Source of the DNA: Buxus sempervirens
Taxonomy: Eukaryota; Streptophyta; Magnoliopsida; Buxales; Buxaceae
Reading direction: 5' to 3'
DNA: 64,000 nt
NCBI GenBank assembly: GCA_947561395.2
Contig: OX387182.1
Coordinates: 134,001-198,000, forward strand
Under the pieces are notes generated by a model that had not been told where the DNA came from, did no database searches, and saw only the letters and a program-made list of their open reading frames with translations. The translations under genes were made by a program, and so were the position numbers. Below, piece by piece: positions 10,404-21,539 of this stretch (its first letter is position 1; every line of letters starts with the position of its first letter).

Positions 10404-10847
10404 TATAGAACACCGTTCCTACTAATAGCTCAAGCTGATAGTAGAGGTGAACTTTACATATTTAATATATTCCTTAACACTCCCCTTCACATGTGGGCCG
10501 GACTCAAACCCATTTTTAAGGAAACCCTACACATGGAATATTTTTTTCTCAACGGGTGGAGTGGAGGTTTGAACCCAAGACCTTAGCGTTTGCATAGCTG
10601 ATAGTAGAGGTGAACTTTACATATTTAATATATTACTTAACACTCCCTTTCACATGTGGGCCGAACTCAAACCCATTTTTAAGGAAGCCCTACACATGGA
10701 ATATTTTTTTCTCAACGGGTGGAGTGGAGGTTTGAACCCAAGACCTTAGCGTTTGCGTAGCTCTGATACCATGTAGAACACAGTTCCTACTAACAACTCA
10801 AGCTAATAGTAGAGGCGAACTTTATATATTTAATATATTTCTTAACA
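10404..10847 (-). mobile_element. TRIM-type miniature LTR retroelement, tandem form
   Basis: Two 76-bp terminal repeats at 10404-10479 and 10772-10847 (minus strand TGTTAAG...TTCTA) flank a non-coding interior. The primer site TGGTATCAGAGC is on the minus strand at 10760-10771, abutting the right LTR. A purine tract (GTGAAGGGGAG, minus strand) abuts the left LTR at 10480-10490. A third, truncated LTR at 10596-10642 with its own purine tract lies between, so the element is LTR-interior-(LTR)-interior-LTR. Flanks show no matching target duplication. Tiny LTRs, both priming sites and no coding region fit TRIM elements. Confidence 0.8.
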
Positions 10848-11183
10848 CCTAGTGATATAGCTAGTGAGAGATATTCCATTTTGAACTACACGAGAGAAAT
10901 ATGGGAGATTGAGAGATTACTTTCTCAAAATGATAAACAACATTTAATAAGTTTTGTTTGTTAACTTTCCCAGACTATCCTTCTTGTTTTCTTTCTCTTT
11001 TTGTACGCCAAGTATATCAATATGGAAATAGAAAGAAAAGGAGAGAAAGGTGTTCAAATTGTTGGAGAATGGAGATATGTCAGTAAAGTAGTTTGAAAAG
11101 AGCGTTCACCTGTTGAAGAGTGATTTCTTTTCTTCCTTTTCCTTACTAGTCACACAAGTAGTTTTGGTGTGGATCAATTTCAC

Positions 11184-13325
11184 ATGGCGGCACAATCTAT
11201 CGAATTGAGTAGAATTGTAGGTATGGTACTGTTGCTATGTTTCTCTGCGGCTTCCATCTCGCGGTACGGCGCGCGCTTCTGGTCAGGCACTGGAAGCTCA
11301 GAAGCACTTGAAGCATTTGAACAAACTCCCTCTCAAAAGTATTAAGTTTCCTTTTCTTTTTTCCTGACTTGACTCAAATTTATGGTTGCATATATTACTC
11401 CGTTGATTTACATAAATATATGTTGTATCAATATTTTTCTGATTTTTCCCTTATTTTGGGTATTATTTATAAGTATCGTCAGATCTCTCTCTCTCTCTCT
11501 CTTTCTCGCTTTCTCTTTCCCCCTCTGTCGTCCTCTTTTGTTCTAATTTTGGTTGATTTCATTAACAGAGCCAAGATGGCGATATAATAGACTGCATTCC
11601 AATTTCTGATCAACCTGCTTTTGATCATCCTTTGCTAAAAAACCATATAATACAGGTTGATGTCTAAACCATTACTTTTGTTTTTAACTACTTGGGTTCT
11701 TTTCGATCCCCTTAATTATTTTTGTTAATTCTGATTAGATGAGTTCTGATCTTCACCCAAAAGTACGCCTCTTGACGAAACCAAAATCGCTGCAAAGTCC
11801 AACGAAAGTTCAAACCATATTATTCAGTTATGGCACTTGAATAGCAGGTGCCCTGAGAGCACTATACCAATAAGAATAAAGAGAGAGATGACATTCTGAG
11901 AGTAGGCTCAACGAAAATGTTTGGAAAGAAGAAGCATAGTACCATCCCTCAGCAAAACTCTATAGAACTCGATCAAATGAGCCAAAATGGCCATCAGGTA
12001 AAAGGCAAAAATAATAATAATAAATAATAAAAGGAAAGAAGAACAAAAAGAGCCCCTTTCTTGCCTTTTTCGTTTTCTATTTTTCCTTTCTTATTTTCTT
12101 TCTATATATTTTTGGTGGTGTTGATTAGCATGCAATAGCTTACGTTGAAGGGGATAAGTTCTATGGAGCAAAAGCAGCCATTAATGTTTGGCAACCACAA
12201 ATCCAGCAACCTAACGAGTTCAGCTTGTCTCAAGTCTGGATATTAGGGGGCTCTTTTGGTAAAGATCTCAACAGTATTGAAGCAGGTTGGCAGGTATTAT
12301 TACGTACATCTAATTCTTATTAAAATATTATTGAAATGAATATTAGTTTTTATTTTTCTTCCTTAATTTGTTTACGATTTACCTCTTCAAATCTACTATA
12401 AAACAGTTTAGCCCAGATTTATATGGAGATAACAACACAAGGCTCTTCACTTACTGGACTGTAAGTCTTCACAAATTTATATCCATCCTGCTGGGGAGAT
12501 TCGATTTTTTTAGTACTCTTATCATTTATTTCTCTCCGTCTCTCTCTCTCACCTCTTCCCTTGCTAACCCTCGATCCCATAGTGATTCATATAAAGACAC
12601 AGGTTGCTACAACCTCCTTTGCTCAGGCTTCGTTCAAATTAACAAAGAAATAGCATTGGGTGCAACCATCTCTCCCATATCAAGCTATAGTGGTTCCCAA
12701 TATGAAATCAGCGTACTTGTGTGGAAGGTAATTAAGAACAGAAATGCATGCCCACAAAATACCAAATAAGGGATTAAAAAATAAAAATAAACTCACATAA
12801 ATTTTTTTTAAAAAGAATATAATTATAATTATATGTGTTGATAGCTAGCCACTGACATTTTCTCCTTTATTCATATCTTGTTTTCTATATTAATTAGTCT
12901 ATGTGCTCAGTTTGTTTAATTGGTGTGTACTTTGCTGTAGGATCCAAAAGAAGCGAATTGGTGGATGAAGTTGGGGAATGACCTTGTGATAGGTTATTGG
13001 CCTTCCTCCCTCTTCACATACTTAATTGGCTGATAGTGCTTCCATAATTGAGTGGGGAGGAGAGGTTGTGAACTCGGAAGCAGATGGTGAACACACCTCA
13101 ACCCAAATGGGCAGTGGCCATTTCCCCAAGGAAGGGTTTGGTAAGGCTAGTTATTTTAGGGATATTCAAATTGTTGATGGATCCAATAATCTTAGGGCCC
13201 CAAAAGGGATAGACACTTTCGTTGATCAGTCCCATTGCTACGATATCCAAGATGCCAGTAATAATAACTGGCCGGGCAACTCTTTCTACTATGGGGGCCC
13301 AGGAAGAAACCCTAATTGCCCATAA
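11184..13325 (+). pseudogene. Neprosin-family (DUF239) peptidase, decayed gene
   Basis: Exons in family order are visible: signal peptide and propeptide start (11184-11343), 11569-11655 ([22 protein letters not shown]), 11739-11997, 12129-12293 (AYVEGDKFYGAKAAINVW), 12407-12460, about 12580-12727 (CYNLLCSGFVQ) and 12941-13325, ending YGGPGRNPNCP and a stop. Intact members are secreted proteins with an activation peptide and a C-terminal glutamic peptidase domain. Here the signal peptide and the KHLKHLNK propeptide lie in different frames in exon 1, the exon 1 donor is not canonical, exon 3 needs at least two frameshifts, and an extra four bases near 13029 break the frame before the ADSASIIEWGGEV segment. 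With this many lesions I call it a pseudogene; clustered sequencing indels are the alternative. Confidence 0.85.
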
Positions 13326-14049
13326 AATGCATTATTCATCTGTCCCTTCTCTCTCACTCTATGTATATCTCTTCTTCTCTTCTCTCTCTCTCTCTCTTCT
13401 TTGTGGTATGAAATATGAATAAATAGTTCCTTATTTTATATCAAAACAGTAAGAAAAGAACATTCTCATTTCTCATCTTTATCTTCGGAAATTCTTGGCT
13501 TATTTCATTTTACTTAAGATCTCCAGAAAGGTGCATGTGGTTAGAGAAATGTTCATGTTTCCAAAAATCCAAAACAAACAAGCCTATGTCACCCGACTTC
13601 TCTTCATGTCTATTTGTTATTGGTTTGGTGGTGATGGATAAATTAAAGAATCTTGGGTATTTGAGCAAAGTATATATAATAATTGATATATTTTCAAAAC
13701 AAGACGTTCTAGTTGTCATCGAGAAAATCTACAAATTTACCATTCGGATTTCAGCCGTAGCTAGATTGTATAAGAACGTGGAGAACCATTTCTTTAATGA
13801 AGAACCATCTCATATAAGTACCAACTTTTCTGAACGTACTTTTCCTTTGAGTTCATTTGGTTGACAAGCCTTGCAGTTGCAGGGCTATCGGAAAATATAT
13901 ATATTTTACTCTAATTTTTCTATTGTTTTAATTAAGTATAATTAGATAAAGGCTGACAATTCATGATTTGATCTAATTCAAAACCTCTTTGTCTTTTTAC
14001 TTATATATATATTACAAGCGTATAACTATTAGACTATAAATTTCTATTA
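13326..14049. other. 3' flank of the neprosin pseudogene and spacer
   Basis: A CT-rich run near 13370-13400 and AATAAATAG near 13417 could be the old 3' untranslated region. An open frame at 13535-13864 (109 codons) has no recognisable family and no flanking signals. Confidence 0.4.
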
Positions 14050-15060
14050 ATTATACTAGCGGAAATGCACGGGCTATGTGCGTGTTGAAATAGAAAAAAA
14101 AATGTCACTATTTATTATTATTTTTCAGATAACATGACTTTCTAAAACAAAGCACCATAAAATTCTTTTAAATTTTAATTCTATAGAAAAAAATATCATT
14201 ATATTTAAAAAATAATAATTTTACTATATTTCAAAAAGCAAAATATAATTATAAATAGATTAAGAGTGCGAAGAAAATAATTATATATTCATTAATGAAA
14301 ATCTAAAATACATATCTTTTTGAAAGATATTTAATTAATCTCTATATTTAAAATATCCATGTCCTATTAAAACACTATCATATTAAGAGACCATCCTAAT
14401 CCAATAGACATCCATATCCAATTTTGAATGCTATCACATAGCTTGGAATTCGTAATCAAAGAAGTAAAATTCTATTTATAATTATATTATTAAAATTAAT
14501 TATAATTATAAATTCTATTTATAATTATATTATCAAAATTAAAAAGATATGTATTTTAAAGTCTATTTATAATTATTTTGAATAGATAATTATTATATAA
14601 TGAATCTTAATCTATTTAATTGATAGATAATTATCAAAATATAATTGTATTCATAATTATATTTAATCATTATATTAATTATCAATTGTATTTTATATTT
14701 TATAATTGTAAAATATAAATTTATAATTTATAATTTTATAAATAAATGGGATGGAGACGGAAGATAAGCTACTGACCCAAGCTTTGCAAATGAAGAGTGG
14801 ATTTGGATTCGGATCTAAATTTTAAAATGTGGCCGGAATTAAATATGGTGTGATGTGGATGTAACCGTTGGCATTTTCGGTGGGCTAGGGGCTAAGTTGC
14901 CGTCGTCTTGCCTTCCTTCCGGGATTCCAATACACTTTATAAGCTTATAAATTAATAGGGGTATTTATTGTTTGTAAAAACTTATGTTTAAAGGGGTAGT
15001 TTGGGCACAAAATATCAGGTTAGAATCTGGCCAATTCGTTTTATAATAATATAGATAAAT
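14050..15060. repeat. AT-rich interspersed repeat, unclassified
   Basis: Strongly AT-rich sequence with many ATAATTATA inverted arms. It starts near TACTAGCGGAAATGCACGGG and ends near TTATAATAATATAGAT, a pairing I have the impression of from other plant repeats but cannot classify. No coding capacity. Confidence 0.35.
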
Positions 15061-15282
15061 ATTCCAAGTTTAAAACCTTTTGTTTTGTCTTATTAATGCT
15101 TTGTTAACCATAAATGTTATTTATCTTTTCCCAAAAAGAAAAACACTATAAATGTTATTTATAAAGAGTCCATAACTACTTAGAATCTAAAAATTCTTAT
15201 GTATTATATATTTCATGTTCAAACCCACTTAGCCTTCTTAACATTTTGTTAATTGTAAAACAATAGTCCATAACTAGTAACT

Positions 15283-16439
15283 CTGTAGATTCTTATTTTA
15301 AAAGGAACCAGGCATATTTAGCAAATCTTAGTTTGAACATGTCCACAGTTATTCTCCGCTTCGCTTCGCCCACAGGGGCCCCGGGTACCTCCCCTTGGAC
15401 CCAGCATAGTGAGTCAGCCTCCCCTTGACAAGTGTCATCTTTGTATATTTTTCTATGATTATTGCTGGATGTGAGTGCTATTTCCGAACCGAACCGGATA
15501 AACCAATAGGGTTTCCGGGTCACTCGGAAACCCAACATGGGACTTGGACCTTCGGTCCAACTTGATTTCCAGTGGGCCTTCCAACGGGGCCCACCCGGCC
15601 CAATAAACATGTATGCATGCAACTTAATCAAGATAAGCAAAATTAACCGACTAAACCGGGCGGTCCACCCGAACCAGACTCGTGAAATTGATGCAAGAAT
15701 TGCGTGGTTTGGCCGAGACCAAGGGCCTACCGGGCTCGCCAAAGCCCACCAACCGAACCAAGGAATGGTGCAAACCCTAACATCTGGCAACTTGGGTTTA
15801 CAGGCCCAGATTTGGACTACGGGCCCCAAGCCCAGTGTCCAACTCACTTTGGCAAATTAAAAAGATAAATCTAAATTATTTGGCCACCATGTGGGCCCAC
15901 CTAAGGGGCCCGCATACCAATCCGGCCTGCTTTGCATATAAATCACTTAATAATCCAACTTGAACTCCGAAATAAAATCAACTCATTGAACCAAAAATCC
16001 TAAGGGCCTCTCGGGCTTAGACTGAGGCCTACAAGGGTACATGGGCTTGACTAAGCCCACCAAGGATACCAGGGGCCTTCCAACGGGGCCCACCCAACCA
16101 GACCCATACCACCTAATTAATCAAGATAAAAGCAATTAAAGGGACCCACACCACTCAGGTGGTCCCGCCAGACTTAAACAAATTGCATATCGGATTAGGA
16201 ATCGGGTGAGACCAAAGTAAGCTGACTCAAACCAGGATAAACCTAAGGGACCCATCACCCGACGGGGTGGACCGGGGTGTCTACGGACTTCCCCGGACCG
16301 CAACCGAGAACAGACTTAGAATCTCAAGCCGCAGACCAAAAGCCCTAATAGACAAGATTAGGCACCCAGGTGTCCGCCTGCACCCCATCAGGCGATGGCG
16401 ACTCCGAATTTTCCCGTGCCGCGTTTCCGACGCGCGCAC
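15283..16439 (+). mobile_element. GC-rich LTR-retroelement fragment, non-coding
   Basis: GC-rich sequence full of GGGCCCAC/TGGGCC motifs, sharply unlike its AT-rich neighbours. The block CCTTCCAACGGGGCCCACCC occurs twice (near 15580 and 16077), followed by similar AATCAAGATAA sequence. Near 16395 CACCCCATCA precedes GGCGATGGCGACTCCG, which parallels the family B LTR at 6074-6106 (minus strand). This suggests part of an LTR and leader. A 184-codon minus-strand frame here is composition-driven and I do not call it. The left boundary is approximate. Confidence 0.45.
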
Positions 16440-18209
16440 AGCTGGAGTGCATTTCTACAACACTTGATAAGCTGTGCCAAACTTCAGGTCTACAAATAAA
16501 CAAAGGAAAGAGCTTGTTGTTTCTCAGTGGAATGGATGATAACTCGAAAGCTTAAGTTGCAAGGGTATCAGGTCTCCAGATAGGTCAGTTGCTGATTAAG
16601 TACCTTGTGCTCCCGCTCATTACTTCCAAATTGACAGCTAAGGATTGTGCTCCACTTATTGATAAAATTCAAGCAAAGATGCAATCATGGAAGTGCAAAA
16701 GTCTATCTTATGCAGGTAGACTAGTCCTACTTAAATCAGTGCTTCAATCTATATGTGTTTTCTGGTTTTCATCCTGCATTTTCCCCAAAGGGGTTATTAA
16801 TGAGATTGATAAGATATGTAGACACTTCCTTTGGTCTGGTATAAAGCAAAAGACAAAGATAACTCCAGTTTGTTGGGATGTGGTTTGTACAACTAAGGAG
16901 ATGGGAGGGCTGGGATTATTCAACCTTCATATATGGAACATATCAGCAGTTCTCAAGCTCATGTGGAAAATAATAACCAATGATCAGAGTCTATGGACGC
17001 AATGGGTGGTCAGACACTTACTTAAAGGAAAAAATTTCTGGTCTGTAAAGGTTCCTTCAAATTGCTCATTGGTTTGGAGGAAGGTCTTGAACAACAGAGA
17101 ATCAGCAAGCTCATTTGTGAAGCATAAGGTTCAAAATGGGAAGAACACGACCCTATGGCACGACAATTGGCACCCGGATGGACCTCTTCTAAAAAAGTAT
17201 GGAAGGAGGGTTGTCTATGATTCAGGCTTGCAAGAAGATGATAAGGTCAACCAAATCATAGATACCCAGTGGTGGGATGTGCCACCCGCTCAGTCTGATG
17301 ATCTAACGGAAATTTGGGGAAAGTTATTCTCACTGCCTAATCCTGATAGTGAGCTCCAGGATATAATAACATGGGTGCCATGAAGCACTGGTAAGTTCGA
17401 AATGGGCGCAACCTATCAAGCTCCATTGGTGCCGCGATCCATCAAGGCATGGTCAAAACTGAGCTGGTTTCCACTATGTATCCCCAGACACTCTTTCTCA
17501 CTTTGGTTGGCCATCAAACTCTCTCTTGCAACAATGGATAAACTAGAAGCAAGGGTCATAATTCACACCAACACTTGTGTATTGTGTAGATCTGAAAGGG
17601 AATCAAATTCTCATTTGTTTTTCAAATGCAAATACAGCTAGAAAATCTGGAGAAGGCTACTCCAAATGAATGGTCTACGAGCAGTAAATAGGCCATGGGA
17701 CTCTCTCATTCAATGGGCATCGTCCAAGTATTCTGGTTCATCACATCTGAAGTCATTATTCAAGCTTTCCTTAGGTGCTATAGTCTACCACGTCTGGAAA
17801 GAGCGAAACCGAAGGATCTTCAAAGCTAACTACCTCCCGGCATTAAAGATACTCAGTTTTATTGTTGCCGATATCAAAGATAGGTTGCAAAAAGAGAAAC
17901 TCACAGCAATTGACTCTGATAAAACAAGGCAAGTAATGGATAATTGGGACATCTTATCGTGCCCACAACAAAGATAATGTGTTTCATGTTTCTGGTATGA
18001 GACTTCATCATTTTGGTTGGTCTACAATGTTGTATACAGCTTCGCTGGTAGGGTAAGCGATGTTGTCATTGTATAGTTCAAAGCTTATACTGATGTCTTC
18101 GTATAGTTCAAAGCTTTTTGTAAAGGTGGGATGCCCACCTTGTTTCTTGTACATTTTGATACTTTTCTTTAGAAATACAAATACTCACTTATTGTCCACA
18201 AAAAAAAAA
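16440..18209 (+). mobile_element. 5'-truncated L1-type LINE with poly-A tail
   Basis: Encodes the end of a plant L1 reverse transcriptase and the zinc-binding tail. Visible pieces: LQINKGKS, the SWKCKSLSYAGRLVLLKSVL thumb region, GGLGLFNLH, TLWHDNWHPDGPL, then the W-x-x...C-x-x-C...H-x-x-x-x-C cluster (CVLCRSERESNSHLFFKC) and VWKERNRRIF. At least three stops or frameshifts interrupt it. It ends in a run of A at about 18200-18209. The palm domain is missing; the left edge joins the GC-rich LTR-like block directly. Confidence 0.85.
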
Positions 18210-19110
18210 TGTAGCGTCGCATTCCGTATAAGGTATAAATTTTTTATTTTATTTTAGTGAACCCGAACAAGGCATAATCATAAAAAGGATACCCGGTGTA
18301 GCACCCCAGATCTGGGTCTGCCCTATCACGGCACCGACCCATACCCGAGACTTACTTATGGGCCCAAAAGAACTTGATTAATACAATTAATCTAGGCAAT
18401 TACAAAGTAATCATCAGAGTGTATAAGCTAAAGAAGCATAGAATAACAATTTTCCATCTAACAAAGATCATCTGTGTTATAATCTCCAAAATATGATATC
18501 TGTATATACAAAATACAACTAAGGTATCTAATTGCTCACAAGCTCTTTCCCAAATATACAAACATATACAAAAGATAACTCCCAAGAGTATAAGTCTACA
18601 AATATTATTTATACCCCATTTACAACTCACTAACAAAATACAATATCATAAAGAGAGTCCTACTATGGGTAGTAGTAGTAGTCATAGGGTCTATAGTCTG
18701 GGTCTTCCTCAAACTCTCCCCGAATGCGTGGCTCACCATGAAGATCTGAAAACAAATCCAGTAAAAACAAAACACGCGTGAGACTTAAAGTCCCAGTAAG
18801 CAGCAAACATGCATGGATAGAAACAGTTTATGCAGTTTTATAACATCATGATCACATTCACAATTATAAAATGTAAATCTCAAGTCGAAGCATCTCAATC
18901 GGATAATATATGAAATCAAATCGGCAATTACAATCAAATACTGCAAGTATGTCTTGTTAGGACTCGTGAGTTGGTGTGTCTCTAAATTAGGTTAATGTCA
19001 ATTGTCCATTTGCCACCTACACGACTTACAGAGAGAAGCCTAGCTAGGGACATCTCAGCAAGCGGAGCACCCACGTATGGGTTGGCAAGTGACAACCAAA
19101 GTAATAATCA

Positions 19111-19514
19111 AGGCTAAGTGGAATGCCCCATCCACTGCCAAACCAAACTATATGAATCACAAGAACGTCCCACCGATGCCCCACGGTGGGTGGTTGCCGC
19201 AGCACCTCTATGCCTCAAGAGGGCCTCACTGATACCTCACAGTGGAAAGCTGTATTGACAAGGAAAATTAACGCTAACAAGCCAACACCAGCACACTACT
19301 AGACTCACTATGGATCCACACTAAGAACAATGTCCAATTAGATGACTCACAACTCAAAACAAACCAATCAAATCAAATCCATGAGTAAAACCGGTGCTCA
19401 ATCCAAGGCCAAGTGGAATACCCCATCCACCGCCAAATCACAACATAAGCCAAGTGGAATTCCCCATCCACTATCACATCAACCGAAGCCAAGTGGAATT
19501 CCCCATCCACCGCC
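19111..19514. repeat. Dispersed 29-bp repeat, four copies
   Basis: AAGTGGAATTCCCCATCCAC-type units at about 19111, 19406, 19447 and 19486, the last three close to tandem. They lie within the giant LTR. Confidence 0.75.
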
Positions 19515-20066
19515 AGTAAAACCATAAGTCAAAAGCCTTGCCAAATCATATAAGAGTTTTTCAACATCGTTTTCATAAATCCAAGTCAATCAAAATGAAT
19601 GTCATAAAATCCTCAAAACACAATTTCGGTGAGTGAGATGATCTTAGGAATCCCAAATAAGTCACCATACCAAAATTCAATGTATTTCGAGACAAAAAGT
19701 TTTGGACCTAAAAAATATTCTTAGTCTGGTTAAAAACGTTGACTTTTCGGTGTATAATTTTTCTAGACCAATCTACAAGGAATTTCAGGCTCAAATTCTG
19801 GTTGTGGTCTATTGAAGGGTATAAAAATCTTCTAGAATTTTCTGGGCTTCTGAATCACTCATTTGGATATCAAACTCAAAAAGTGGCATTTTATGAAAAT
19901 CGGGAAAACTGGAAATTTAGGCATAAACTGGAAATTTGACTTTTTATTAGTTGGTAAATTGGGCCTTGGGAGTATTTTTATTGGTTCCAAATGGGAGGTA
20001 AAACCTTATTTACATGTAAAGACTTAAGTAAATTGAGCAATAAATACACAGGACATTTACTTAAAT

Positions 20067-20327
20067 GTCTTTCATGTAATAAGGGTGCTGTATAGGAGGC
20101 TTAGATTGTTTGGGAAAGGGTTGGAGAATAAAAGGGTGAAGAACAGTCAAAACAGGGTCTTTCATGTAATAAAGGTGCTGTGTAGGAGGCTTAGGTTGTT
20201 TGGGAAAGGGTTGGAGAATAAAATGGTGAAGAACAGTCTTTCATGTAATAAAGGTGCTATGTAGGAGGCTTAGGTTGTTTGGGAAAGGGTTGGAGAATAA
20301 AATGGTGAAGAACAGTCAAAACAGGGT
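20067..20327. repeat. Three tandem copies of a 79-90 bp unit
   Basis: Units start with TCTTTCATGTAATAA at 20068, 20158 and 20237 and share TTGTTTGGGAAAGGGTTGG. The middle copy lacks the CAAAACAGGG end, which explains the unequal spacing. Confidence 0.85.
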
Positions 20328-21239
20328 CCACGATTAGCGCCTGGATTAATTGTCCAAGGGCGATTAGCTTTAACACACGGACGTTGAGGTTGGACATTCG
20401 CGCGTTAGGGTAATACACAGGGCAACGTTCGGGCGCTAAGGCAAAGGACGTTCGCGTGTCCAGCCAAATCCAAAGGGACATTCGCGCGTTGAAGCTCGCG
20501 ATTAGCCTCACGATTAATCGTGGGGACTAATCCCGCCTTAACAGAAACTCATTTTGGGGGGTTTTGACTCAGGATTAATCGCGAATTTTCAGGATTAATC
20601 GCCACCTCGGGCTTTCAAATATTTTTGACTATTTTCAAATACAAAACTCATACAAATTGTCCTAACTTTTCTAAAACCAAATGGGATGATCATAAATCAT
20701 CCCAACACACTTAAAACACCTTCTAAAACCAATATTCATCCCAAATCCTCATGAACACACACATCTAACACAAAAATCTCATTTAAACCACCAAATTCAA
20801 ACCCTAATCCGAAATATGATTAACCTAGGTTGCAAACCCATAGCAAATCAATAGAAAACAAACCAAGAGTGTTATACAATTAAAACCTATGAATTTTAGA
20901 AAGAAATAACAACATGCAAGATCATTTTTTCAAATAAATCAAACCCTAGAGAGAGAATACGAATTTTGGTAATTCATTTTGTTTTGAAGGGTTTGCTACT
21001 TGCTCGCTAATGGAGAAGCACAACTTCTCTTTAAGTTCTCCTCTCCTTCTTCTTCTTTTTCTTCTTGTTCAAGCTTTTAAGTGAGCTCACAATCTCCCTC
21101 TCTTGTTCTATACGTTCAATACAAAAAAAAGTAGGCTCAAAACTCTTAAAATATGAGCTAGGGCATCCTTTTATATGCCCAACTTTTGGGTCTTTCAAAT
21201 TTGCCCATAAACAAGCTTTTTATTCAACTAAAACCCTTG

Positions 21240-21539
21240 GGAGTACCTTAGTTATACAAGATGGGGTACCTTGGTGTGAAGTGGGGGTACCTTAGTATTA
21301 TTGAGGGGGTACCTTAATGTTTCAAGGGGTTTACCTTAATCATTCTAAGGGGTAAACTTTAGATAAGCTTAGGGGGTGTACCTTAGTTATATTGAGAAGG
21401 GGTACTTAACTATAGAAGGGGTGTACCTTAGTTATATGAGGAGGTACCTTTAAGTAATACGAGGAGGGTGTACCCTAGGTAATATAAGGGATGTACCTTA
21501 GGTATATTGGAGGTACGTTAGTTATATAAAAGGGGTACC
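21240..21539. repeat. GGTACC-rich minisatellite, left part
   Basis: Degenerate units of about 20-30 bp with a GGGGTACCTTAGTTAT core. The array resumes after the nested solo LTR at 23865. Confidence 0.8.

Noticed and set aside
13535-13864. 109-codon open frame
   Set aside because: No recognisable domain, no promoter or splice signals, AT-rich flank; cannot be supported as a gene.
15293-15847. 184-codon minus-strand frame
   Set aside because: Opposite strand is also open, composition is GC-rich repeat, and the block matches an LTR-like repeat.
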